Below are positions 32,736-45,797 of a stretch of 64,000 nucleotides of DNA, in pieces. This stretch comes from Centroberyx gerrardi (Eukaryota; Chordata; Actinopteri; Beryciformes; Berycidae): positions 23,654,480 through 23,718,479 of the forward strand of contig NC_136010.1 in the NCBI RefSeq assembly GCF_048128805.1. The letters are read 5' to 3'. The notes under the pieces are model-generated. The model saw nothing but the letters and a program-made list of their open reading frames with translations. It made no database searches and was not told where the DNA came from. Both the position numbers and the translations under genes were made by a program. Each line of letters starts with the position of its first letter. Position 1 is the stretch's first letter.

Positions 32736-35700
32736 CAAAACACAGGGGAAATCTACACTGGAAACGGCTGATGGCATGAAATCCCAGATTGTCCCACCAA
32801 TAACAGGAAACAAATTAGACCCAATTTCCTACCACACCTGCTATTGAAAAAAAGTTGCCAAAATATCCTGCCTATCTTTTATATTGTTAGGAAACTGCTC
32901 CAAACACTGATTGGCCTCCTGTTTATTTTCAAGATTACTTCATGACATCTCTGCTGTATTAGAGCTTCCAGTGGAGATTGAGAGGAGAGGTGGGAGAGAA
33001 AGCACACGGTATGAGCCTTCTCTGTCTGAGCCACAAGGGCATTCTGATTGTCCTCGCTTGCAGACTGTAAACAGAGACATCATGATATGACATTTCTATC
33101 TAAAAAGCATGCTTTCCTGAAACTAGAATGTCAGTATGAACTCTGTCAAGGTTGGCGTCACATTTCACCTCAATTTAGTTGATTCAACAAGGGGTAAAAT
33201 GCTTCATATTCAACCTACTGGCATAAAACACCTTTCATATTCAGTTCAATGACAAATTCCTACCGTTAATTACTACTTAAATGCAGCTTACTTACCTTTT
33301 TATTTGCAGAATAGAGTTTTTAGGCTCTTAAATCATAGAGTGCATCATTTGAAGTCATAGCAAACTGATCTAAGTTATATGAAGATATTGTTAAAAAAAA
33401 ACAAATTAATAATGTGGCCTTAGCTAAAGCTTTACCTGCCTAATCTGCACTGTACTGACCTTCTCCACAGGAGTTTACACTGATCCGTAACCTCAGTGTC
33501 GCCCTGTTCACCTTCACCTCTCACCTACCGATTCTCTGGCTTTCTAGTCGAAACATGAACTTGGTGTGTGTGTGTGTGTGTGTGTGTGTGCGATATAATC
33601 ACTCCTAAGGTTTCTAACTGGCTACTGTCTGGTCATGCCCTCATGTGAGCTTTTTTGTAGGTTTTTCAGGTGTGTCGCTCTGTGTTTGGTTAAAGATTAA
33701 TTTCTCTGACATGTCACTTGGCTTAAGATCAGAAGCGGCTCGACTGACCTGAGAGACTGGACCTGATGCAGAGTGTTATAGTGAGGTTGAATGAGAGGGC
33801 ATAACGCAGACATGCAGCATACTGTACGGGGATATGTGCAGGAAAGCACACATACACACACACACGCACACATGCACGCACAAAACCACACCCATGCACT
33901 TATTTTTATTGTTGTATGTCCGTTGTAACTCACTGTAACCTGTTTTCATTCCAATATGTGCACGGAAAATAACTTGAATGCAGACAGACACACACACATA
34001 CACACAGAGAGACACACACATATAAACACACACACACACACACACACAGCTAGGTGGCGTGCGAAAAATGCTAAGTAAGTGAGACCTGCACTAGATGAAA
34101 TATTGTGTCTGCTTCATTTGAGATCTGGGTCAACACCAGTGGAAATCTGCAGTGCATCGCTGGGCGATTTAACCCCAGAGACGGCTCTCTCTACCTTTAC
34201 AATCCTTAAATGGAGAATTATCTTTGATCGTGATCTGGCTTTTAAGATGGCAACAGAAACGGCAACGAGCCAGACGACATTATGAGATTTCCTTTGACTC
34301 TGTAGGTGATGATCTGTCGACGTCTGTAGCGGATTAGGAAGTTGTTTGAAGGGAAGTTGTTTCCTTGTCAGACACTATGGTTAAATGAAATCCCTTCAGT
34401 TGGAGATGTTGCATTTGGGTGGTCTGTTTCTTATCAATTTGAGTAGAAATTTGAATTGCCGTCTGGTAGAAAGTTGCCGGTTTACTTAGGATTCTTATGA
34501 TATTAGATAGTAGACAGCTTCATCTGCAAATGCTTCAGTTTCAGTGCAGTAAATTCATAGATAACACTAGGATTTCCCCTACCATTGAACAACTGGGGTG
34601 GGCCAGGGCCTGCCACCTCACCCAGAAGAACCTCATTAGTATTGGCTTCATCAGAGAGTTTTAGAGTCAGAAGGTGTAAATGCTGTTTTCAGAGGCCTTT
34701 CCACCCTAATTGTGTGGGGAATACTCTTCTGAATTTCAAGCATCCATGTATGTTTTTCCCCCCAAGATTTAATTTTTGGGATTTTTTAAAACAACACTCC
34801 TCTTTTCTGTTGGGGATTTCCTCTATGCCTGCTTTGCTCCATTTATTTCCCTCCTGACTACTGCATAAAATATTACCCTCACATCAGTGCAGGTGGCGGA
34901 AGCTCTTAATAGTGAGTCACCTGCCTGCATAAAGAAAGCAAACTTCCTCCATGACCTCATCTCAGTGATCCACCTCAGCAACGGTGTGTCATGCTGCAGC
35001 CCTGTATTCAGTAGCTCAGTCTGTAGCCCTTCTTTTGATATGTACACATACACATGTACACACACACACACAGAGCCGGGCTTATCGTGTTATTATGTTC
35101 AAGGATATGGGAGCCTAGGATTGTTTGGACTAGAGTCTTGAGATTCCTTGGCTTTGTCTCACTGCTACCCAGGAGGCATAGGGGTGGCACTGTACTCGCT
35201 GCATATTTCCTCTTATCACTGCGTACGTGATTGTGTGTGCGTTTGTGTCAAGGTCTTTGCTCAGTAATCGTACAGCCTGACTTTTCTCCATTCACTTACT
35301 GTACACATACAGTAGTTTCTTTACTGAAGACCTGGACACCTGCGAGCTCGTGAAGTAGAGGATTATAGCACAATATGGAAGTATGTGTAGAGAGGTTTGT
35401 TTTAGCCCTAGCAGTTGAATTGCAGTCTATTGTACACTGTGCTAAAGCATCCTCATACACTTGCATGTAAGAACTGTAAGAAGCATACAATAAAAGTGTT
35501 GATATTATACTGCAGCTATGTGCACTTTCATTCATTATCTTTGAAAGATGGAGGATTCATCCTTTAGTCTTTTGTCAGTCAAATATGTGAGTTGCACACT
35601 ATTCCATCATTTGTTTGTAATATCAGTCATTTTGGAGTAAGTGTCACTTTTATTCACAAGGTGGAGATCTCAATCTTCATATACTGCCTTTAAAGTGTAT

Positions 35701-36117
35701 ATTAAATTAGCATTGCAAAGTACATGAATAACAGAAAAGAGAGTAAGCTAGTATGAGGTAATTCAAATTCCCACAGTGAATCGATGACAGTATGAGAAAG
35801 CCTCACCATGGTTGATCTCTGCAGCATGTGCTGTGAGGGAACTGGGCTTGAACTTTCACCAGTAGCTCCACTGGTTTCTGCTGCGGCTGCTGTGTCACAT
35901 GTGGAGCCCCCCGGTCCATGTCCTCCATCTCCCTCTATAGTAGAGGTCAAAGGTCGCATGACCACAGAGCTGTGAATCAGAGCGCTGCTTTGTTCTCTCC
36001 CGCGGTTGTCATTGTCTGGCCTGAGTCACACACATGCATGCGCATTACCCACACACGCATGCAGACACACACTCAAAGAGGTGCCCGCTCACACGCATGC
36101 GCGCACAAAAACGGGCA

Positions 36118-36196
36118 CGCACACGCACACGCACACGCACACGCACACGCACACGCACACACACACACACACACACTCTCTCTCTCCCCTTCACTC

Positions 36197-36240
<44 letters not shown>
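36118..36240. repeat. Compound (CACACG)n-(CA)n-(CT)n microsatellite
   Basis: Seven or so CACACG units merge into CA, then CT. The compound structure gives open frames in several phases, all artefacts. Confidence 0.9.
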
Positions 36241-36243
<3 letters not shown>

Positions 36244-36966
36244 GCTGTCTAGTACAAAGGCTTAATAATAGCACAAGAGTTCCCTCAACCTTTTGTATGG
36301 AGTTTGAATGACTTCATATTATGGTCGACCTCCATGGCCTCTGTCCCATGTTTCAACTCAGTCGACGTCTCACATCCCCTGTATTTTAGGTTAAGATGTG
36401 AGATGATATGGAGATGGACCGTTAATTTAGCTGAACCAAATCCAAATTCATCTTCTTCTTGAAATGGAGTTGTTAAAGGGCAATACCACTGAATTTCAGC
36501 TTTTTTACAATCCTCGTGCCCTAGCACAGTATGGTGTGTGTTAGTAAACTATTAACTTTGTTTTGCTCATTTATCTGCTTAGTTCTTACACTATGGCAGT
36601 GTATAGACAGTCAACTTTTACAGCTACATGTTAGTGTCATTCTTTTGTAGTTGAAAAGAGTTACTCAATCATATACCCAAGTCAGAAAATACAGGGCACT
36701 TTCATACACTTTTTACACTTATTCTGTTAACATTATGGGCAAGTAAATTTGAATTATATAGAAGATCTTAAGTCTGGGATATTCGGGTCTTTAACTGCAG
36801 TGTGTGAGTTTCTCTTTTCTTCCCTGGACCTGGAAGACTATTATCTAGACAGTATATTGGGTGCAGTGCAATTTTGTACATGTTCCATATTAATTTAGGA
36901 CTTTCTATCTCAGAGTAGAACTGAAGCTGTCATGTGATGGTCACTTTCAGGGGTTCAGGGGTTATG

Positions 36967-37004
36967 TGGGTGGGGTGGGGGTGGGGGTGGGGGGTGGGGG
37001 GGGT
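36967..37004 (+). repeat. G-rich tract, quadruplex-prone
   Basis: Repeated GGGTGGGG units with at least six runs of four or more G on the + strand. A C/T-rich tract follows at 37050-37240. Confidence 0.75.
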
Positions 37005-37329
37005 CGCATGGGGGCTCTGTGGCCAAGTTTACCCCGGAAAGCCAAAATGTCTCTCCTTCCATCCCTCCGCCTCTCGTCTCTCCCTCTTCCCTCATTCCTT
37101 CTCCAGTATCCCTTCTCTTCTTCTCCCCATTCTCCCGTCTTCCTCTCCTCTCTCTCCCTCTCTCACCTCTTCCTCCCTCCCTCTCTCCCTCTGCCCTCTT
37201 CTCTCCCTCTCTCCGTCCCGTCACTCTCTCTCAGTGTCCAGAAGAAAGGGGTGGTGCATTCCACCAGCCTAGAGACCATTCCCCTCTTTCAGCCAGTGGC
37301 TCACAGAGTGACAGAGGCATTAGAATAAG

Positions 37330-37638
37330 AATAGCTGTCCATTCACCCCAGTGCCCCGGTGACGAGGCAGGGGAGGGACGGAGGGAGCGCTGGAGGGACA
37401 GAGGGAGGGAGAAATGGAGGCAAAGAGGGAGGAGAGGAATGAACGGGGTCCCGCACACACTCTGTGTCCTGATTGGCCGGTGGCATTCCCTCTGTTTTTA
37501 CATCGCCGCCGTCAGTTGTGCTTGCAAGTTTTTTTTTTTTACTCATACTGGCACGCATATACACCCTCATGGGCATGCACGCGTAAATATCCACATTGGG
37601 GACCGGGCCGGCGCACGTGCACACTCGAATACTGCCAT

Positions 37639-37670
<32 letters not shown>

Positions 37671-37765
37671 ACACACACACTGTGAAAGGAAACCTGCCTA
37701 CAGAAACACAGAGGGAGAGATTCTGACCACGCAGTGCAGAGGAGAGTGAGGTGACCTGTGGCTGT
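37330..37765 (+). promoter_or_regulatory. Second candidate promoter/noncoding exon for the laminin gene
   Basis: A purine-rich block (37360-37440) is followed by an inverted CCAAT box (CTGATTGGCCGG near 37470) and a CpG-containing stretch. Downstream, GTGAG/GTGACC near 37750 is a possible donor. It is about 2.8 kb upstream of the start-codon exon. Promoter identity is inference. Confidence 0.3.
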
Positions 37766-40545
37766 GTGAGTACCGACTGAAGCTGGGATCAGCTATTGCT
37801 AGATACTGATAGATTAGATTAATGATGAACTTGGCTCTGCTACTGCATTTTAGCAGATTCATTAATCTTGATGCAATCACTTTGTTAATATCCTAAATGT
37901 TTCTTCTGCATTTTGTACTAAATGGGGTTATTGTTTGTTTACTTGTAGCATGTTGATTGGATTTAGGATTCTGCTGTATTATTGGCTGTTTGGTGGATTA
38001 CAACGTCTTGTGGTGAGGATTTAGGATTAAAATGTGGCCTTGTTGTGCTGTCACCACCACTGTAGTCTGCAGCTAAACTATAAACTCACTTAACTGTTTA
38101 GCTGTTAAATTGTAACAGTAGTTTAGTAGGTTAACAGTGCTGCAGTTGGTAATTCGCTCTCCATGGGAAATGGCTTGCGGTATAACATAGAGAAATGTTA
38201 CGGAAACTATTCTCAGCAAAAATACTGGTGATCATCACTGTAATAATTGAGATTGTTGATCAGATTTGCTCATCTGTCTTGCCTCAAAACGTTGCCTATG
38301 TGCAGAATGGCCTACAGATCTCACCTGCTAGTGAGTGTTGGGTAGGAAGGTGTTTGGACTGTAATGTCATCAGTGTTAAATTGTTTGCCAGTGGCTTCAT
38401 CTGTGGAGCTCTTCAGTGGCAGATCTCTTCACTCGTTGAGTGTTGGAGAGTTTGCAGTGAGGGGCCCCTCTCCACCCTCCTGAAGAGGGTCACCCCCAGC
38501 CCCACCAGCTACCAGCTACTCGCTCTGTAATGAGAAAGAGGACAGCAGTATTCTTCAGTATACTCATAGCAGTGAAAGTCACTGGACTTTTGGACAATTC
38601 CATGTGCAGCTATTAATCGCATTTCAATAGTATTCTCAGTACTAGCCCACAGATCGTATTCGGGATAAGCTATTTTATACATTTTCATATATGCCGCTCA
38701 TAAATGGCACTGTAGGCTGCATATGAATAAACAGCATATTCTCATGAAAATGAAGCTGAAGCCCCATTTGAGCTGGATTAGTTTTACTGGAGCAGGTCCT
38801 GTGACTGTGATTGACATCATTTTTAATTTTAATCCAGTATGAATCAGATATGTCAGTCATTTTTAGTCTTGAAAGTAAAGATTCTGCAGTATTTTTGTTG
38901 ACATTGACAATTGACATCTCCGCAATGCAATAATGTGTTATGTTTGTGTCGGCAGGCAGATTGCCCAACCTGCCTGCGCATATAAGCAAGTGCAGATGAG
39001 ACGTTTTACATCCGAGCTGTGAGCAGTAATTTGAGGGAAATCACAGAGATCTTTTATCTCGTCCGAATGGCCCTCTGGAATTACAGACCACAGAAACCAA
39101 GAGTAAACAGGATTAGGGGGTTTACATGCCTTAGTGCTGTGGCGAATATCGGCATATCCCAGGGATATGAGTTTATCCAGGCTATTCTAACTGGTGTATC
39201 TGAACACAAAAACCTGATTGTCCTGGATGGTATCAGAAAAATGATGTGCATGTAAACCCACTGAACTCATTGAGGGGCTCCTCTTTGCTGCTTCTCCCTC
39301 TGGCAGTGTGAGCGCAGCGCCACGTGGGCCTCTTATTGCCAAGCTGAGTGTGAAAAATGCTTTCCAACAGAGAACTACTTTACATCACTGGACTTACTTT
39401 GGATTAGAGACTCACTTTAAGCCTTTTAGAGATTCTCTGAGAGTGAAGACGTTTGATTTGTCATTTGTCAGACCGTGAAGCAGTTTCCCCCCGTGATATA
39501 AATGCCGTGTTGACTTGCTGTGGAGTGAAATTCATTGCAGCGCTTTTTAACATTCTGTGGGTCATTCTTTTCACTCACTTCCTTTTCTCTTCCTCTAGCC
39601 GCATTTATTTGTTTGAGAGGTCAGATTGGTTTAGTGTGCGACATGAATAATGCGTTCTCTTCTCACCCATCATTGTATGTGCCTACACGGTACACACACA
39701 TACGCACACACACACACACACACACACTACGCACACACACATACACACAGTCCTGGCCCCATTCAGTGAGCAGAGCTCTATGTTTGTGGAGCCTGAGTAC
39801 ACAAGAGGCCTTTTCTTTCCTCTGTGTCACAACACAATCACACAGGACCCTCCGACCCCGGAGAAAACCCCTAAACTACTGCACTACAGTAGCAGCAGTT
39901 GATTATGGTGGCCTCTAAGATACAAGCGCATTGATTTGATTTAAAAAGTGGAGAAATTTTTTTTTTAATTTGAATGTGCTTTAGTGCATTAGTGTAAATA
40001 CCGTAAGCAAACAAGGCCATTGGCGAGAAGATTGGCAGCCTCTACCAGCCTCTACACTGCATTTTACATTGTGTTTGCAGGAAATCTGCTGTATAGCTTT
40101 ACGGCACAAAGGGAGATTGCTTTATGGCACGAAACAGAAAGAGGGTGCTGATCTTACAGTGCAAACTTCAGCTAAATCTTTCAGAGTTTCTTACAATGGC
40201 ACATGGTGGAAGGAATGTAAGGCAGATGGAAAAATCACTTCCAACATGTGTATCGTCTTCAGTAAAGAAAAGAGAAAACCTTTGACTGAAGAAGCAAATA
40301 TCCTCTTTGCAATAGGAAGCAACGGGGTTTATGGGAAATGCGGTCTTCATTTTGAGAAACACTGGCACTAATAAGAGGCTACCATGGTCTCATTTGTTTA
40401 CAGTAACTATACCAAGGTAGCACAATGCTACAGGTAGTGCCTTTAATTATTCATGCCAGCTGTGAAGGAAATGTTTTCTACTTTTATTAATTTTTTGATT
40501 TGTTCTTCGTCACACTCACGATCATTTTTGTCTTGTGTGTTCCAG
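37766..40545. other. Noncoding region upstream of the lamb4 start-codon exon
   Basis: No supported gene. Two reading frames free of simple repeats, 38195-38530 (111 codons) and 40069-40371 (100 codons), are the only coding-like features. Neither has a domain I recognise. A CA tract lies at 39702-39750. Confidence 0.6.
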
Positions 40546-40585
40546 CCAGAGAGACAGCCTTGTGTCCGAGCGTCCAGGCATCCTG

Positions 40586-40625
40586 ATGCCCATCATGGCT
40601 GTGTGTCTGAGCCTCCTCATGCTGG
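40586..40625 (+). CDS. lamb4 coding exon 1 (signal peptide)
   Basis: The exon begins at 40546 after TGTGTTCCAG and ends CTGG/GTGAGT. Coding from ATG 40586 (or 40595, ATCATGG, stronger context): [10 protein letters not shown], the hydrophobic core of a signal peptide completed by ALGVFG in the next exon. Phase 1. Confidence 0.75.
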
Positions 40626-40827
40626 GTGAGTGGAAGCCTTAGAGCAGTTTCCTCTTCATATCTCTTTGATTAACATCAAGAAAGTTTCATGTTTGCACAG
40701 AGCACACAGTAAGTAATGTAAGCACTGGGGAAATGAGCTGGTGTTTTCTGCTGTTGTCGTACTTTGAAGTCATCTCTTTCCCCCATTCTTGCACTTATAT
40801 CTCCAATATCTCCAGTTTCCCATCATG

Positions 40828-40870
<43 letters not shown>

Positions 40871-41317
40871 TATGGTTGTAATTAGTAGTATTGTGTGTAA
40901 GCGTTTGAGCTTTCCACGCACAGAGGGGAAAGGTAAAGACCGACACAAAAGACACAAGGGAACTGTACACCTGGGAGTAGGCCGGACCACCCGTCCTGTT
41001 CTCTTTTCTTTTCTCCTCTATTCTCTCACCACCTCTCTATTCTGTTGTCCACTCGCTTTTAGTTTGTTCAACTGTTTCAGCAAAGATGCACAAGATAAAT
41101 GATCACATGTCAAGCATGGCAAGGACAAGATGTTGCTGTTATTTTCAGAAAGTTAGTCTTGTAAGTGGAAGTGAGAGATTCAGAGACAGAGAACAAATTA
41201 TGAAGGGATTATTATAGCACACTTTCATTAACATCAGTGTGGGAAAGAGGAAGACAGAGGGGCTCTGATGGCAGGCATGGGGTGTGAGAAATACATTGGA
41301 GGCTGTGTGCGTTGTGT

Positions 41318-41374
<57 letters not shown>

Positions 41375-42065
41375 AATATATATGCAAATTCTAGTTACAT
41401 TTGTCTAAAGTGGCTGTAATCTTTATCAACTCTTCATCTTTATCTTCATCATCTTCTTTATCTCCATGCAACATTTTTCTAAACTCAGCATTGCAAGAGC
41501 TACTGTCTTATACTAGTGCATGTACAGTATATGCATAATATTAGGCAGGGCGAGGTATTCCCATGAGCATCTTGATACCAAGGTCAGCTTTTGTCTGCTG
41601 ACTTACTCTCTGCTGAACTGCTAAAAACCTACAAGAGCAGCACTATTTCTGTTCATTTTATGTAACCAAATCACGAGTTGCATGCAGCCTGCTTTAAAAC
41701 TACAGATTTTGCCAAACAATTCCTCCTTGTGGATGCAGCAGCAGTGCAGCAAGCATATAAAAAGTGGGACTTCTACATGCAGCTGTATAAGAATAGTACT
41801 TTAGGCTATAAGCATCACATTGTGCCAAAGTTCATGACTGAGACTGAGCTCATTATGCCGTGTCAGTGCTAGTGGCCCAGATGTTGCCTGTGGAGTCAGG
41901 CAGGTTATCAGTCTGTCATCACTGGCCTGTTGTTCAGCTGATGTGTTTAATATATGAGAACACACTCAATTATATCACACTGCTGGACTATAGACTTTGG
42001 CTGGAGATTCCCTGGGCGGGAAAGAACAACCTGTTGTTTTCCTCTGTGTGTGTGTGTGTGTGTGT

Positions 42066-42117
<52 letters not shown>

Positions 42118-45100
42118 CACCGAAGCTTCGCCCTCTCCCTCTGAGCCTTCAACCCTGTCATATATGTTGTTTTTGTTGTATTTACAAGAGCCGTGGGCAA
42201 AGGACATCCTCAGTAATTCATACTGTATCTCTCTCTCCCTCTCTCTCTCTCTCTCTCGCTCCTCCCCAGCTCTCCGAGTCTTCCTATACGTTGTCATTAG
42301 GTCTAATCCATTATTATTTCATGCACCCTAATCACAGGATTGCACAGTAACCACATGTTTGTTCTGCATGGTGTTTACGTTAGGGAACAGAACGAATCAG
42401 GAAGTGAAGTTTCCAAGAGAGGATTTTACTCTCCTTCACTGACCCTAAAGGATAATAACAAGAGTGCGGGGTCAGTTACAGGAGCTGGTAGAGATTCAGT
42501 GTCTTGCTCGAGGACACTTCAGCAGGGTGGATGCTTGAACGTTGGTCCTGGGTTAAAGGACGCTCTCTCTAACTAACCAACCTCTTATAAGGTGATGTGA
42601 CCAGAAGAGGAGCAGTTCTCTCCTCTTCTGTAACAACTACTGTCAAAGAGCAAGACACTGCTCAACTGCCCAACTGAATGTAGAAGAGGCAAGTTTGGCT
42701 CTAGTGTTACACATCATGCCCATGCCTTAAAATGCATTATTATAAGGCTAAAAATACATAAAACTATACTATTTCTTTCTCATCTATACTGTGCACCTAC
42801 TATAAATGAATAGATATCTTTAGGAGTCTATTTTCTGTAGTTTTCGTTCCCTTTCTGTTGTGAGCTAGAACATTGAAGAGTCCAGGATCATTTTGAGATG
42901 TTTCAAGACAGACACTATTTTCATAGTTTTTTTTTTGCGAGTTGAGTCTTAAAATGATGTCATTGGGGTGAGGTAATAGTTTCCAATGCAAATCAACTTT
43001 TTTTCAAAGGTGTCCTTGAGTCAAGAGACATTATCATCATTATCATTATCATTATAAGTAGAGTGATTTGCTTTATTACAAGACGCTGCCACTTGCTTCA
43101 AGAAAATTCTTGTACAGATGAAATTTCATTGGATACAAATGAAATAATCTGGCACCGTTGGTAGATTTTTTTCACTTATTTTCAGGTGTATACGATTTTA
43201 AGACTCAGTAGATGAGATGACTTGCTAAAATCTTTGCATTGTGCCGCTGCTCTCCAGCAGCCTTGGACTGGTTCAGTGCCACTGGCGATAGTGCTGAACC
43301 TCTCTGTGATCATGTGAACACAGGCTTATTAGGTCAACTTGCAGGATTTGGAAACTTTTGAAGGTTGGGCTGAAAATCTGTCATTTAAATCCGTCAGAAT
43401 CCGGGGTATTTGTGGAATGTGTGGTAAATGATGGGCTACTGACAGCAGCACTGTGCGAGGCAGAATGGGCCCTCGCAGGGTTAATTGGTGACTGAGGGGT
43501 ATTTTTGAAAAAAAAAGGCCACACACAGACACACACCCACACCCACACACTCAGGCAGAGTGCACAGCCACTGTTTAGGGAGCTTTTGTTTAACTGGAAG
43601 GAGTCTTCCTCTGGTCATCCATCTGGGTTTGGGATTCAGGGATTCAGTTAGAGATTAATACTGAATCTTGTGGTTTCTCTTCTCTTCTCTTCTCTTCTCT
43701 TCTCTTCTCTTCTCTTCTCTTCTCTTCTCTTCTCTTCTCTAAAAAAAATAAACAGCTCATTAGCTGAGAGTTGAGGTCATAAATCAAGTCTTCCAGTTTT
43801 TTAATTCTGCTGAAATTTTACTTCAAGATCAGACCAACTGGACCTAAAATATTAGTTCATCATTTTTTAATTTCTGAACTCTCTGAGGTGGCCTTGATTT
43901 ATCTTTCCAGAGACTATGACAGCCTCAAAATTTGACATTGTTAAAGTAAATCAAGGCGTGCTTTCTTTCAAAATATACTGTAAATACTAATACTATAATT
44001 ATCAGCAGTTTATGAAAATCTGATGCCAGTATTCAGAATGCCTTCAGCAAGTACTTTGTCAAGGTCTTGAAGAAACTAATCTTGCATCACTAAGCGCTGA
44101 GGATGAGTCACAGGACTGTACAGTAGACTAACAGTAACATTGTGACTAACTGTTGCAGCGCACTGTGCCTTGTTGAACGCCCTCTCCCATCTGTGACCCC
44201 TGAACAGTAGTTTAAAGTAATAATCTGCAACATTTCCATATGAATAAATGTCAGTTTGCTACTCTCTATCGCAGATTGATATAACACAATCTTTGTCACT
44301 TCTTTGTTACTTGTCTGGAACACTGAACTGAACCATGCATGTCTGAATAAAGAATCCACGGAAGATTCTTGAACCTTTGCTTATTCATTTTGACTCACAA
44401 AGGGTGAAGTTTATTTTTCCCTTACACACAACAGAACACTGAACAGACAAAGAAGGGAGTTCTACCTCCAGAAACTCAAGGAAAAAGATGCTACAGTATT
44501 GACTGGCTGTACAGAATGTGTGTAAACAGGCCTTCGCTCCTCCATTCTCTGCTCATAGATCTACCATTTGTGTGTACATGTGTGTGTGAGAGAGAGAGGC
44601 AGGAGCAGAGGGTGTGTCTGGATCCGTCCATGTCCGACACCCTGACACCTGGAATGTTTTCTCTAATGAATAACATTTTCCTTCTCTGTCCCTGCATTCC
44701 TGTCATAGCATTGTATACAGGAGGGAGATCGGATGGCCGAGGGTGTGTTTACCTGTGACTCTTCCCTTTTGTGTGTCCGCTTTGTGTGTGTGTATGTGTG
44801 TGTGTGTGTGTGTGTGTTTCACGGCCACGTGCTTGACCAACGCTCTAATCACACATCGGTAAACCAGCTGGTGTCAACAACAGTCGCACAGCCTGCTTCA
44901 GCACAAGTCACACATCGGCGCTGTCTTCTTGACATTCAATAGTGTTGCCCAAGGCGAGGAGCTGCCTCTTTTCTTGTGTCTTGTAATGCAAGCTAGCTCT
45001 GTTTTCCCCTTTCTGGAATTGGACTCTTCAAATTTGGAACTAGACTCTTCTGATTTTCCCAGCTCTTTCCAGCCTGGTATGGCGATATAAGAGAGCAAAT

Positions 45101-45749
45101 CCTCTGGTCACTTTCTTCCTGTGTTACACGATCGGAAAGGCTTGAGATGTTCTGCGTTATTGTTGTTTTAGTCATTTCTGAGGAAAAAAATGTGGAATGC
45201 AATAAGGTGAAGGCAGCAGCCCCTCAGGGAGGCAAAATAACCCCCACAAACACACTCCTACTGCAACACACACATGCTCACATGCATATATGGATGCACT
45301 GTAGATATAAATGCCTCTGTAAATGCAATCACAAAACAAATACTGAACATAATGGCATCTTTATGTGACTTCATGCACAACTGCACTAAATACACGACAC
45401 ATACACACGCGAACACACACATTCTGGCATTCTCCATGCTAGTCGGGACAGGTGAGGAGCAGGTAAAGGATACGTTTCCCACAAGCCTCGCAGGCTGGGG
45501 GGACGGACACCACCGTCACGTCTCAGATGTCGAAAGCATCTTTAGAAAAATGAGTTTCTTTCACATGAGGTTCTTTCACATGAGTGTGAGTAGGTGTGCA
45601 TGTGCGTGTGTGTGTGTGTGTGCCTTGCTGATGGCCCTGCCTTGTAATTATCAAGACAAACACCAGTCGTTTCTATTTCAACACAGCCTGACAGATTGGA
45701 GAAAGCCTTTTGACAGAGAGACTTTGTGCATGGGTAACTTTACAGTAGC

Positions 45750-45797
<48 letters not shown>

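Larger units (their letters stand above)
30301..36954. other. Intergenic region, repeats and no supported gene
   Basis: Holds (AGCTAC)n at 31685-31708, CA tracts (32680-32729, 33838-33868, 34026-34048), a CACACG/CA tract followed by CT (36118-36240), and two copies of TTTCCCCTACCATTGA (31609-31624, 34573-34588), which mark another dispersed repeat. One exon-like segment (33472-33564) is discussed in the findings. I see no other gene. Confidence 0.6.

Noticed and set aside
38195..38530. 111-codon frame upstream of the laminin gene
   Set aside because: It is free of simple repeats but has no recognised domain, no Kozak context of note and no polyA signal close by; chance cannot be excluded.
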